The notes beneath the pieces are model-generated. The model worked only from the letters and a program-made list of their open reading frames with translations, was not told where the DNA came from and ran no database searches. A program made the translations under genes and the position numbers. Below are positions 15,696 through 23,220 of a stretch of 35,772 nt of DNA, piece by piece. Position 1 is the first letter of the stretch, and every line of letters starts with the position of its first letter. This DNA is from an uncultured Actinomycetes bacterium (GTDB taxonomy: Bacteria > Actinomycetota > Thermoleophilia > Solirubrobacterales > 70-9), in assembly GCA_937907435.1 (NCBI GenBank), contig CALCIA010000021.1:1-35772 (forward strand), written 5' to 3'.

Positions 15696-16078
15696 ATGAC
15701 CACCCGAGAGCCAGCCGATCAGGCCCCTGAGGAGCCGATTCCACCCGGCTGGTACCCGGAGCCGGACAATCCCGCCAAGCAGCGCTATTGGGACGGGGAG
15801 GAATGGGGGACGGCGTATAAGGCTCCCCGCGAACGTGCGACGGGTAGGGCAAACCGCCTGGCCGTCACGGCTCTGATCCTCGCCTGCCTGGGCCCGTTCG
15901 TCGTCGGCGGGATACTCGCGACGGTGTTCGGACCGTCGCGCTAGAGGAGATCGATGACTCCGAAGGGACCGAACGCGGGCAAGGAATCGCGAAGTGGGCC
16001 GTCGGTCTGGGCTTTGTCAACATCGCGGTCTCCGTCGCGCTGATCGCGATCGTCGTGCTCGCGATCACCAAGCACTAG
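15696..16078 (+). pseudogene. DUF2510-DUF4190 membrane protein, frameshifted
   Basis: From ATG 15696 the frame encodes a DUF2510 motif (PPGWYPEPDNPAKQRYWDGEEWG), a linker and the first DUF4190 membrane helix (LAVTALILACLGPFVVGGILATVFG), then stops at 15942-15944. The adjacent frame continues exactly as DUF4190 should: VALEEIDDSEGTERGQGIAKWAVGLGFVNIAVSVALIAIVVLAITKH, ending at TAG 16076-16078. A one-base loss near 15931-15936 restores a single ~127-aa protein. It is either a real pseudogene or a sequencing error. Confidence 0.85.
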
Positions 16079-16256
16079 CCGACGATAGGCCGATTCAAGA
16101 TCCTCAGCAGCAAGGTCCACGACCGCTCTAGTGCAAAGCAGCCGAAGAGCTCGCGCTCGTTCATCGAGGCTGGGTTCTCCGCGATCGAGTTCGTGATCGG
16201 CAGCTGCAGGCGACGGGCCGCGGCGTGAATTCCCCTGGACCGACTATTTCGCCGGC

Positions 16257-16586
16257 GTGCCGGTCCCCGCCGAGCGCATTGAGGAGGATCTACCTCACCC
16301 GGTTCCCCTCGGCGCCGAGGAGCGAGCAGCCTTCTACGACCGGCTGGCAGATGGCGCGCGAGGCCCTCGCAGGGGTTCGCCGATCACCGAGGAGCACCTT
16401 GTCAAGGTGGGGACGATCCACCGTGCTGCGGTGAAGCAGGGCGACCCACCGACGCAGGCGGTCGCAGACGCCATGCACGCGGCCCGTTCGACGGCCGCTC
16501 GCTGGGTGATGTTGGCGCGAAAAGGTGGATTCCTGGCCCCGGCGATCCGAGGTCGTGCAGGCGAGCAGAAGGAGGGGAAGTCATGA
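16257..16586 (+). CDS. Small HTH protein preceding the integrase
   Basis: 109 residues from GTG 16257. ITEEHLVKVGTIHRAAVKQGDPPTQAVADAMHAARSTAARWVMLARKGGFL is a helix-turn-helix of the kind found next to actinobacterial phage/ICE integrases (VAxVYRxAxxxGxPPTxAVAxHFxVSxSTAxRWV). The preceding in-frame codons (EFPWTDYFAG) also look coding, so the start may be lost or further upstream; no RBS is seen. The stop overlaps the integrase ATG (ATGA). It may act as an excisionase-like or regulatory partner of the integrase (inference). Confidence 0.65.
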   Translation: MPVPAERIEEDLPHPVPLGAEERAAFYDRLADGARGPRRGSPITEEHLVKVGTIHRAAVKQGDPPTQAVADAMHAARSTAARWVMLARKGGFLAPAIRGRAGEQKEGKS

Positions 16587-17687
16587 GGGATCACGTACGC
16601 AAGCGCGGCACCAAGTGGGCCGTCGTGGTCGACACGGGCCGCGATGAGAACGGTAAGCGCCAGCAGAAATGGCATCCCGGGTTCGAGCGGCGCAAGGACG
16701 CGGAACGGGCCGTGACGCGCATCGTCGGCGAACTGGAAGGCGGCACCTATGCCGAGCCGAGCGCTCTCACGCTCAAGGCATTCCTGGTGGATGAGTGGCT
16801 ACCGGCGATCAAAGCCGAGCCTGAGGGCTTCGACCTTCGACTCCTATCGGATGATCATCGAGACGCGGATCGTGCCGCATGTCGGTCAGCTCCCGGTGCA
16901 AAAGCTGACGGCCCCGAAACTGAACCAGCTGTACGGCAAGCTGCTCGAAGGCGACGACGATCGCAAGGCACTCTCGGCACGCCCCGTCCGCTACACGCAT
17001 GCGGTCCTCCGACACGCGCTGCAAGACGCGATTCGGTGGAACCGGGTCAGCCGAAACGTCGCCGACTCTGCCGAGCCCCCTTCCGCGAAGGCCGCCAAGG
17101 CAAAGGTGTCGCCGACTTGGGACCGCCATCAGCTACGGCAATTCCTCGAGGCCGAGCACGTCCGCAAGCATCGGCTCTACGCACTGTGGAGGCTCGTAGC
17201 TACGACCGGGACGCGGCGCGGCGAAGCACTGGCGCTGACCTGGCCGGACCTCGACCTTGAAGCTGGTCGCGCGAGCGTGACCGACTCGAAGACCGAAAGC
17301 GGCCGGCGACTTGTGGCCCTGGACGAGGAGACGTCCGCCACCCTGCGCGCCCATCGGAAGGCGCAGGCGGCAGAGCGCCTTGCGATGGGCCCGGCGTACG
17401 AGGCCAACATGCTCGTGTTCTGCCGCGAGGATGGCGAGCCGCTTCTTGGCCAGTCCGTATCGCGGACTTTCGGCCGGCTCGCCAAGAAAGCAGGCCTGCC
17501 GCAGGTCCGATTCCATGACCTCCGCCACGGACACGCGACCTTGGCGCTACAGGCCGGGGTGAATCCCAAAGTCGTGCAGGAACGGCTCGGTCACTCGTCG
17601 GTCGCGTTCACGCTGGACCGCTACTCGCATGCGATCCCGGCGCTCCAAGAGGACGCGGCGGCGAAGGTCGCGGCGCTACTGGACTAG
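16583..17687 (+). pseudogene. Tyrosine integrase of the tRNA-Glu element, frameshifted
   Basis: The two frames join into a ~368-aa phage-type integrase. 16583 to about 16812 encodes the N-terminal arm-binding domain (VRKRGTKWAVVVDTGRDENG...FERRKDAERAV) and the start of the SAM-like domain (KAFLVDEWLPAIKA). One extra base near 16815 shifts the frame. The second frame then gives LRASTFDSYRMIIETRIVPHVG..., ATTGTRRGEALAL (Arg), FHDLRHGHATLAL (His, Arg), ERLGHSS (His) and LDRYSHAIP (Tyr nucleophile), ending at 17687. All catalytic residues survive, so only the frameshift separates it from a working enzyme. The start overlaps the HTH gene stop. Confidence 0.88.
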
Positions 17688-17694
17688 AGCAGCG

Positions 17695-17713
17695 CGTTTG
17701 CAATCCGTTTGCA
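17695..17713 (+). repeat. Arm-type site, right copy
   Basis: Identical 19-bp copy of 12123-12141, lying between the integrase stop (17687) and attR. Two cgtttgca units at 11-bp period. Confidence 0.65.
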
Positions 17714-17765
17714 GATCTCGCACATTCCAGGCCTGCAAGCGCTCCCGTTTCGCTTGATCAAGCCA

Positions 17766-17838
17766 TACCGCTACGGGGATTCGAACCCCGGTTTCCGGAC
17801 TGAGAATCCGGCGTCCTAGTCCCCTAGACGATAGCGGC
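17766..17838 (-). tRNA. tRNA-Glu (anticodon CTC)
   Basis: 73-nt cloverleaf on the minus strand. The acceptor starts GCCGCTA and closes with TAGCGGT (the first pair is a G-U wobble), discriminator A. Anticodon arm CCGGA-TTCTCAG-TCCGG gives CTC, reading GAG. T arm CGGGG-TTCGAAT-CCCCG. Its last 45 bases (17766-17810) are the attR copy, supplied by the integrated element. No terminator is visible on its 3' side; the likely original one is at 11921-11944. Confidence 0.93.
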
Positions 17839-17930
17839 GAGGGAAGGGCAGTTTAGCGAGCGGCGCGGTGGAGGAGCGTGGCGTGGGTCACGGACCGGAT
17901 TTGGCGAGGATCGGTAGATTGGCTGGTCTT

Positions 17931-18014
17931 GCGGCTGTGGCGGAACTGGTAGACGCGCACGGTTCAGGTCCGTGTGGGCTAGCGCCCGTGAAGGTTCGAC
18001 TCCTTTCAGCCGCA
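17931..18014 (+). tRNA. tRNA-Leu (anticodon CAG)
   Basis: 84-nt class II tRNA. Acceptor GCGGCTG/CAGCCGC with discriminator A, anticodon arm CACGG-TTCAGGT-CCGTG giving CAG (reads CUG), a variable arm, and a T loop containing TTCGACT. CCA is not encoded. It lies 92 bases from the divergent tRNA-Glu. Confidence 0.93.
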
Positions 18015-18036
18015 CTTGGTGACCGTCGGGAGGCGG

Positions 18037-19395
18037 TCAGGCGGGCTCGGCGGCGGCGCCGTGGCCCGTCTCGCAGCGTGAGATGCCGAGGGAGGAGGCG
18101 AGCTTCTTGGCCTCTTGCTTCTGGCGCTTCGCTTCGGCCTTGTGGTCGTCGGCCCCCGGCACCTTGACCACGCCGAGCTGGTAGGCCCGTGCCTCGGCGA
18201 GGATCCATTCCGCTTCCTTCGCGTTCAGCCTGAGCCACCGGCGGTAGTCTGCGGCATAGCGGGCGGGAGGCGCCAGGGCGACGAGCTTGCGGAACTCGCG
18301 CTGCACGAGACCGTAGGCCGAGTGCTCGAACCAGCGGCCGGTGGTGGCGATGAGGGGCTTCGCCTCGCCGGACCGGAGGGCGTCCCGGCCGAGGGCCTTG
18401 AGCCGGTCGGTCAGTTCACGGCTGCGCGGGAGGAGGCCCTTCGCCGCGACGGTCCCGGCACGGCAGATCCCCGCGACGCGACGGTGGAACGTCGCCGCGG
18501 GCAGGGGCTTCGCGCCGGCGGGCGGACTCAGCGCGCCGAGACTGTGGCCGTCCTCGAGGCCGAGTTCGGCACGCAGGACCGGCGTGTAGTCGAGCACCCG
18601 GCTCCGCGGCGGCAGCGTCACCTTCGGCCGGGCGCCGAAGTCGAAGAATTCCATCCGCATGTCCATCGTCACGGTCGGACCGCCGGGGACGGTCGGCAGC
18701 GGCTGCACCATGCGGATGAGCCGGGCGAGGCCGTTGCCGTCGATCCAGACTTCCACCGGGATCGGGTCGGGGACCTTTTCGGCGAGCACTTCGTACTCGC
18801 GCGCCAGGCTCGCGTCACCGCGTTCGGCGAGGGTGTCGGCCACCTGAGAGAGGTCGATCGAGGACTTATAGCGGGTCGTGCGATGGCCGCGGACGATCTG
18901 GTGGTCGAGCTCCTCGACCCCGCCGCCGACCGCGCGCAGCTCTTCGAGCGTGCCCTGGGCGCCGGGCCCGCCGCCGAGCACGTCGGGGTCGTGGCCGAGC
19001 AGCGGCTCCATCCCCAGCCATTCCTTGCCCGCCGGCAGTTCGGCGGTGAGGAGGGGCGAGCGCGTGTAGATGGTGCGCTGGTCCCCGACCGAGGTCACCG
19101 TCATCGGCGCCCGGCCGGGGATCGGCACGGTGATGTCGACCCGGGCGCGACCGCTGCGGGCGTCGAAGGCGCCGGTGCCGGTCCCGACGACCGTCTTCGC
19201 GCTGCCCTCGACGCTGTAGGTGACTTCCATCTTCAGCCGCGCGCCCGGCGTCGCGGCGGTGCGCTGCGCGGCCTCCGCGATCGGGTTGAGGACCTCGGAT
19301 CCGTCGTGCAGCAGGTAGTTGACGACGACCGCGATCAGCAGCAGCGACAGCAGTCCCGCGAGCTGCAGCAGGCGCCTGGACGTCGGGTTGGCCAC
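18037..19395 (-). CDS. Membrane-anchored LppX/LolA-like protein
   Basis: 452 residues from GTG 19395. One N-terminal membrane helix (LLQLAGLLSLLLIAVVVNYLL) anchors an extracytoplasmic beta-rich domain (about 45-270: ARLKMEVTYSVEGSAKTVVGTGTGAFDARSGRARVDI..., IVRGHRTTRYKSSIDLSQVADTL, PVEVWIDGNGLARLIRMVQPL). This resembles actinobacterial LppX/LprAFG-type lipid-carrier folds. A helical C-terminal domain (about 300-450) with a single-Cys block and a Lys/Gln-rich tail follows. It has no lipobox, so anchoring is by the helix. Function in lipid or hydrophobic-ligand handling is inferred from fold only. Glu codons are mixed GAA/GAG. Confidence 0.75.
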   Translation of the reverse strand: MANPTSRRLLQLAGLLSLLLIAVVVNYLLHDGSEVLNPIAEAAQRTAATPGARLKMEVTYSVEGSAKTVVGTGTGAFDARSGRARVDITVPIPGRAPMTVTSVGDQRTIYTRSPLLTAELPAGKEWLGMEPLLGHDPDVLGGGPGAQGTLEELRAVGGGVEELDHQIVRGHRTTRYKSSIDLSQVADTLAERGDASLAREYEVLAEKVPDPIPVEVWIDGNGLARLIRMVQPLPTVPGGPTVTMDMRMEFFDFGARPKVTLPPRSRVLDYTPVLRAELGLEDGHSLGALSPPAGAKPLPAATFHRRVAGICRAGTVAAKGLLPRSRELTDRLKALGRDALRSGEAKPLIATTGRWFEHSAYGLVQREFRKLVALAPPARYAADYRRWLRLNAKEAEWILAEARAYQLGVVKVPGADDHKAEAKRQKQEAKKLASSLGISRCETGHGAAAEPA

Positions 19396-19444
19396 ACCGG
19401 GTTCATCGGCACCGCGCGGCGTCTCTTGAGCAAACGGAGGAAAG

Positions 19445-20383
19445 CTAGGCGGAGGCGGACAGATGTCCGGGGTCCGCTGCCGAGGCGGCGCCGCGGCGGG
19501 CCCGGCCCGCGTTCGTGTCGATCGCTTCGGCGAAGGTCGGCCAGAGGTCGCGCGGCAGGTCGTGGCCCATGCCGTCGATCATCATCAGCCGCGCGCCGGG
19601 GATCGCCTTCGCGGTGGCGCGGCCGCCGGAGGGTTTGACGAGCGGGTCGCGGGTGCCGTGGATGACCGCGGCCGGGACCTGGACGCGCCGCAGCTCCTTG
19701 GTGCGGTCGCCGGAGGCGACGATCGCGTGCAGCTGGCGGATCACCCCGGCCGCCGAGTGGCCGCGGTCGTAGGAGCGGGCCGCCATCTCCCGCACCATGT
19801 CTTCTTCGAACGGGAACCCCGGCGAGCCGATCACCTTGAAGGTGCGGACGGCGCGGGCGACGATCTGTTCGCGCCCCTTCGGCGGGTTGCCGAGCAGGAT
19901 GCCGTAGGTCTTGAGGCTGGGCTGGCCGCTGCGGCGGTTGCCGGTCGTCGACATCATCGACACCAGGGAGCGCAGGCGCCGCGGGTGGTCGATCGCCATC
20001 TGCTGGACGATCATCCCGCCCATCGAGGCGCCGACCACGTGCGCCTGGTCGATCCCGAGGTGGTCGAGCAGGCCGACCGCGTCCTTGGCCATGTCGCGCA
20101 GCAGGTAGGGCGCGGTGGCGCGCCGCCCGAGCAGCAGGTCCACTTTGCTCGGCACCCCGGCCCAGTCGAGCTTGGTCGAGCGGCCGATATCGCGGTTGTC
20201 GAAGCGGATCACGCGGTAGCCGCGCTCGGCGAGGAGGCGGCAGAGCCCCTCGTGCCAGGCGATCATCTGGGTCGCCAGGCCCATCACCAGGAGGAGCGGT
20301 TCGCCGTCCGGGTCCCCCATCTCCTGGTAGCAGAGCTCGATCCCGTTGGCGGGCGCGATCTGCTCTTCACCAAACGAATACAT
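19445..20383 (-). CDS. Alpha/beta hydrolase
   Basis: 312 residues from ATG 20383, which lies seven bases after TAGAAT with no RBS (probably leaderless). Fold landmarks: NGIELCYQEMGDPDGEPLLLVMGLATQM, RFDNRDIGRSTKLDW, nucleophile elbow VVGASMGGMIVQ (Ser in GASMG), HGTRDPLVKPSGG (catalytic Asp) and DGMGHDLP (catalytic His). The closest general pattern is the hydrolase group related to aclacinomycin methylesterase/proline iminopeptidase-like enzymes; the substrate is unassigned. It is divergent from the metallophosphoesterase gene across a 62-base spacer. Confidence 0.9.
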   Translation of the reverse strand: MYSFGEEQIAPANGIELCYQEMGDPDGEPLLLVMGLATQMIAWHEGLCRLLAERGYRVIRFDNRDIGRSTKLDWAGVPSKVDLLLGRRATAPYLLRDMAKDAVGLLDHLGIDQAHVVGASMGGMIVQQMAIDHPRRLRSLVSMMSTTGNRRSGQPSLKTYGILLGNPPKGREQIVARAVRTFKVIGSPGFPFEEDMVREMAARSYDRGHSAAGVIRQLHAIVASGDRTKELRRVQVPAAVIHGTRDPLVKPSGGRATAKAIPGARLMMIDGMGHDLPRDLWPTFAEAIDTNAGRARRGAASAADPGHLSASA

Positions 20384-20445
20384 TCGCGAGATTCTACCGG
20401 CGCCTGGCCGGCCGGCCAAAGCCTTGGTCCGGTAGAAGCTCACAC

Positions 20446-21585
20446 ATGAAGACGGCGATCATCTCCGACCTTCACCTGGCCGCCTCGAGCGGCGGCGACG
20501 TGCTCCGCGACCCCGAGATCCGCGCGGTGCTCATGGAGGAGCTGCGGGGCGCCGAGCGCGTGGTCCTGCTCGGCGACATCGTCGAGCTGCGCGAGCGGCC
20601 GCTCGGCGCGGCGCTCGACCACGCGCTCGCCTTCTTCACCGAGCTGGGCGCGACGGTCGGCGACGTCGAGGTCGTCCTCGTCCCCGGCAACCATGACGCG
20701 CGCTTCGCCGAGCCGCTGCTCGACCGGCTCTCGCTCGATGACGCGCCGCTGCCGCTCGACGCGAGCGCCGGGCCGACCCCCGGCCCGACCGCGACGATCG
20801 CCGCCGCCCTCTCCCCCGCCCGCCTGCGGATCGCCTACCCCGGGATCTGGCTGCGCGACGACGTCTACGCGACCCACGGCCATTACATGGACCTGCACCT
20901 GCGCCTGCCGCGAGCCGAGTGCGTGATGCTCGCCGCGGTCAGCCGCTTCGCCGGGCCGCTCCCGGACCCCGCCACCCCCGCCGACTACGAGCGGATCGTC
21001 CGTCCCCTCTACGGGCTCGCCTTCGGCGCCGCGCAGGGACGGGCGCGGCGGATCCGCGCCGAGCTCGGTCCCTCCGAGGCGGCCTGGGAGCTGATCGCAG
21101 GCGAGCGTCCCGACCGCACCCGCGCCCGCAGGCTCAAGGCGCGCGCCGCCCGCGCCGCGTTCCCGGTCGCCGTCGCCGGCGTCAACCGCCTGTTCCGCGC
21201 CGACTTCGAGTCGGAGGTCTCCGGCGCGATGATCTTCCGCACCGGGGTCGAGGGCGCGGGCGAGCTGGCGCACCGGCTCGGCGTCGACGGCGGCCACGTG
21301 ATCACCGGCCACACCCACCGCGGCGGCCCGCGCCCCGGCGAAGCCCCCTGGCACCTGCCCGGTGGCGGCCAACTCCACAACACCGGCAACTGGGTCTTCT
21401 CCACCCCACTCCACAACCCGGGGCGCCCGCCGAACTCCTACTGGCCTGGGACCGTCACCTGGGTCGAGGACTCCGGCCCGCCGCGCCAGGTGGAGCTGCT
21501 GCGCGACCGCGAGCACGCCGACATGGTCGACCTCGCCGCCCGCGCCCGCGGCCTCGATGCCCACCCCGCCGGCGTCCCCGGTTGA
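20446..21585 (+). CDS. Calcineurin-like metallophosphoesterase
   Basis: 379 residues. Metal-binding motifs in order: SDLH (residues 7-10), GDIVEL, PGNHD, ATHGHYMD and ITGHTHRGG, the dinuclear-metal phosphoesterase signature. The insertion around residues 105-260 is Ala/Arg-rich and helical. No signal peptide, so cytoplasmic. The ATG lies seven bases after TAGAAG with no clear RBS, so likely leaderless. The stop codon is inside palindrome B. Substrate unknown (nucleotide, phospholipid or phosphoprotein are all possible). Confidence 0.88.
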   Translation: MKTAIISDLHLAASSGGDVLRDPEIRAVLMEELRGAERVVLLGDIVELRERPLGAALDHALAFFTELGATVGDVEVVLVPGNHDARFAEPLLDRLSLDDAPLPLDASAGPTPGPTATIAAALSPARLRIAYPGIWLRDDVYATHGHYMDLHLRLPRAECVMLAAVSRFAGPLPDPATPADYERIVRPLYGLAFGAAQGRARRIRAELGPSEAAWELIAGERPDRTRARRLKARAARAAFPVAVAGVNRLFRADFESEVSGAMIFRTGVEGAGELAHRLGVDGGHVITGHTHRGGPRPGEAPWHLPGGGQLHNTGNWVFSTPLHNPGRPPNSYWPGTVTWVEDSGPPRQVELLRDREHADMVDLAARARGLDAHPAGVPG

Positions 21586-21629
21586 CGGGCCGAAAACCGG
21601 ACTATCTGACTGGTTTTCGGCCCATCAAC
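21581..21629. repeat. Palindrome B (18-bp arms, 13-nt loop)
   Basis: Arms gttgacgggccgaaaacc (21581-21598) and 21612-21629; loop ggactatctgact. It lies between the convergent metallophosphoesterase and haloalkane dehalogenase genes and contains the stop codon of the former. One arm mismatch at the GAC/GAT position is a G-T pair. Closely related to palindromes A and C. Confidence 0.85.
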
Positions 21630-21630
21630 A

Positions 21631-22512
21631 TCAGGCCTGGAGCCAGGTGGCGATGATCTTGCCGATCTCGGGGCCGGCGTCCTCCTGCAGGAAGTGGCCG
21701 GCGTCGGCGATCGGGCGCGGCGGGGGGAAGTTGAGCTCGGAGGCGACGCGTTCGCCGACCGAGATCGGGAGCACGGGGTCGTCCTCGCCCCACAGGAGGA
21801 GCGTGGGACGCTCGTCGACGCGCAGCGCGTCGGCCACCCGTTTGCCCGCCGCGGCGCCGGGCGCGTCGGGCTCGGTCGGCAGGATCAGCGGGAAGGCGCG
21901 CGCGCCGGCCTTCGACGCCGGGTCCACATAAGGGGCCTCGTAGGCGGCGATCACCTCCTCGCCCGGATCGTGCTTGCAGCCGCCCCGCACCAGCATCCCG
22001 ACCGGCACCTCCTCCGCGTTCGCCACGAAGTCGCGGAAGGCGAGCCAGGCCTCGCTCATCCGCTGGTGCCCGGTGAACGGGCCGGTCTCCATGATCACGA
22101 GGCGGTCGAAGCGGTCGGCGTGCTCGACCGCCAGCCGCAGCCCGATCGGCCCGCCCCAGTCGTGGACGACCGCCGTCGCCCCGCGCAGGTCGAGCCGCCT
22201 CAGCAGCTCCGCCATCAATTCGACGTGGCGGTCGTAGGTGTAGAAGCCGACGTCGGTCGGCTTGTCGGAGCGACCGAAGCCGACGAAGTCCGGGGCGACG
22301 CAACGGAAGCCCGCATCGCGGACCGGCGGAATCACCTTGCGCCAGAGGAACGACCAGGTCGGCTCGCCGTGGAAGAACACCACCGGCGGCCCCTCGCCCT
22401 CGTCGACATAGGCGAGCCGCAGCCCGTCCACCTCCTCGTAATGCGCCTCGAAGGGATAGTCGGGCAGCCCGACCAACCGCGCCTCCGGCGTCCGTGAGAC
22501 CCCCGCCTCCAT
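21631..22512 (-). CDS. Haloalkane dehalogenase (subfamily I-like)
   Basis: 293 residues, alpha/beta-hydrolase fold. FFHGEPTWSFLWRKV is the HLD-I motif after strand 3. The nucleophile is Asp118 in VVHDWGGPIGL rather than Ser, with Trp119 as one halide-stabilising residue; Trp156 in the cap (SEAWLAFRDF) is a candidate second. The acid is in WGEDDPVLP and the base is His273 (ADAGHFLQED). These enzymes hydrolyse C-halogen bonds to an alcohol and halide in the cytoplasm (EC 3.8.1.5); natural substrates are usually unknown. The ATG lies six bases after TAGGGT, so it is probably leaderless. Monocistronic. Confidence 0.88.
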   Translation of the reverse strand: MEAGVSRTPEARLVGLPDYPFEAHYEEVDGLRLAYVDEGEGPPVVFFHGEPTWSFLWRKVIPPVRDAGFRCVAPDFVGFGRSDKPTDVGFYTYDRHVELMAELLRRLDLRGATAVVHDWGGPIGLRLAVEHADRFDRLVIMETGPFTGHQRMSEAWLAFRDFVANAEEVPVGMLVRGGCKHDPGEEVIAAYEAPYVDPASKAGARAFPLILPTEPDAPGAAAGKRVADALRVDERPTLLLWGEDDPVLPISVGERVASELNFPPPRPIADAGHFLQEDAGPEIGKIIATWLQA

Positions 22513-22640
22513 GCCCGGACCCTAGCTGGCCGGCGGGTCGGTGGCCAGTCGAGGTCTCCGGTGCGGGCCGGCGCTTCGGGCCTGTGCGGGTCGGAAGCTG
22601 ACGCCTCGGGGGCCTGCGGCGGGGATAGCTGGCGCCTCGG

Positions 22641-22686
22641 GCGGCTGATCGGCGGCCCCGGCTGGCTAAGGCCGCCGATCAGCCGC
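22641..22686. repeat. Palindrome G (17-bp arms, 12-nt loop)
   Basis: Perfect arms gcggctgatcggcggcc (22641-22657) and 22670-22686 with loop ccggctggctaa. Size matches palindromes A, B, E and F, but the arms are unrelated. Confidence 0.8.
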
Positions 22687-22710
22687 TTGGCCGGGGAGGT
22701 CCCGAGGGTC

Positions 22711-22753
22711 GAGTTCGCACTTATCCGCGCTATCCGCGGATAACTGCGAACTC
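22711..22753. repeat. Palindrome D1
   Basis: gagttcgcacttatccgcg (22711-22729) pairs with 22735-22753 with one mismatch around the centre ctatc. First of three related copies. Confidence 0.8.
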
Positions 22754-22772
22754 ACCCGGACCTCCGCCCGTT

Positions 22773-22815
22773 GAGTTCGCACTTATCCGCGGTATGCGCG
22801 GCGAAGTGCGAACTC
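22773..22815. repeat. Palindrome D2
   Basis: Same outer arms as D1 (gagttcgcacttatccgc / ...gtgcgaactc), centre ggtatgc, with one or two arm mismatches. Confidence 0.8.
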
Positions 22816-22917
22816 GACCGGGAGGGGAGGCCTGGTTTCGGGATGAAGGCGCGCGGGAGGGGCACGGATGCGTCACTGCTCCTCCCTTCCGTGACGCTTC
22901 GCCGCACCCGCCGGGTT

Positions 22918-22960
22918 GAGTTCGCAGAAAGCCGCGGTATGCGCGGAGAAGTACGAACTC
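22918..22960. repeat. Palindrome D3
   Basis: Third copy, more diverged inside (gagttcgcagaaagccgcg ... gtacgaactc), with the centre ggtatgcgcgg shared with D2. Confidence 0.75.
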
Positions 22961-23178
22961 GCCTGTCGTTCCCTCCCCGCAGGCGCCTCGGGCTGCCGCG
23001 GATGCCCTGCCGACCACAGCCAGCCCGGGTCGGGAGGGCATCCGCGGCGCTCGCACGGCTCCCGTCCCTTCCCCCGATTCCCCGCCGTGCCCCCCACCCG
23101 GCGAAGGCGAATCTGGCGCCCGATCGTCATTCCTTACTTTGTCTCTCGACTTTGTGCTACGGTGCCGCGACCCGGCAT

Positions 23179-23210
23179 ATACGAGTTAGTTAGTCGACAA
23201 ACATAGGAAG
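23179..23210 (+). promoter_or_regulatory. GAGTTAG element before the sulfate operon
   Basis: acga-N9-tcga followed by caaac and a purine-rich stretch. The spacing and much of the sequence are shared with elements at 27406-27438 and 28512-28544. It immediately precedes GGAAGG, the RBS of the binding-protein gene, so it lies at the promoter or the mRNA 5' end. Confidence 0.45.
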
Positions 23211-23220
23211 GACCCAAGTA

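Larger units (their letters stand above)
11965..17810. mobile_element. 5.8-kb integrative element in tRNA-Glu(CTC)
   Basis: Bounded by perfect 45-bp direct repeats of the tRNA-Glu 3' end, with a tyrosine integrase gene ending about 80 bases from the intact tRNA. A 19-bp sequence (cgtttgcaatccgtttgca) occurs once inside each border, like integrase arm sites. Cargo is a PBECR-like/DUF2283 pair, a helical/winged-helix operon, a lipoprotein and PH-SHOCT/DUF2510 proteins. There are no replication or conjugation genes. Integrase and DUF2510 genes carry frameshifts, so the element may be immobile. Confidence 0.9.
22513..23178. other. ~0.7-kb palindrome-rich intergenic region
   Basis: No gene supported; short ORFs here are side effects of the repeats. 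It contains palindrome G (22641-22686) and three copies of palindrome D (22711-22753, 22773-22815, 22918-22960). It separates the divergent haloalkane dehalogenase gene and sulfate operon. A weak sulfate-operon promoter may lie near 23150-23180. Confidence 0.7.

Noticed and set aside
22711..22960. CRISPR array from regularly repeated sequence
   Set aside because: Three copies with unequal spacing and long internal palindromes, no spacers of constant length and no cas genes.
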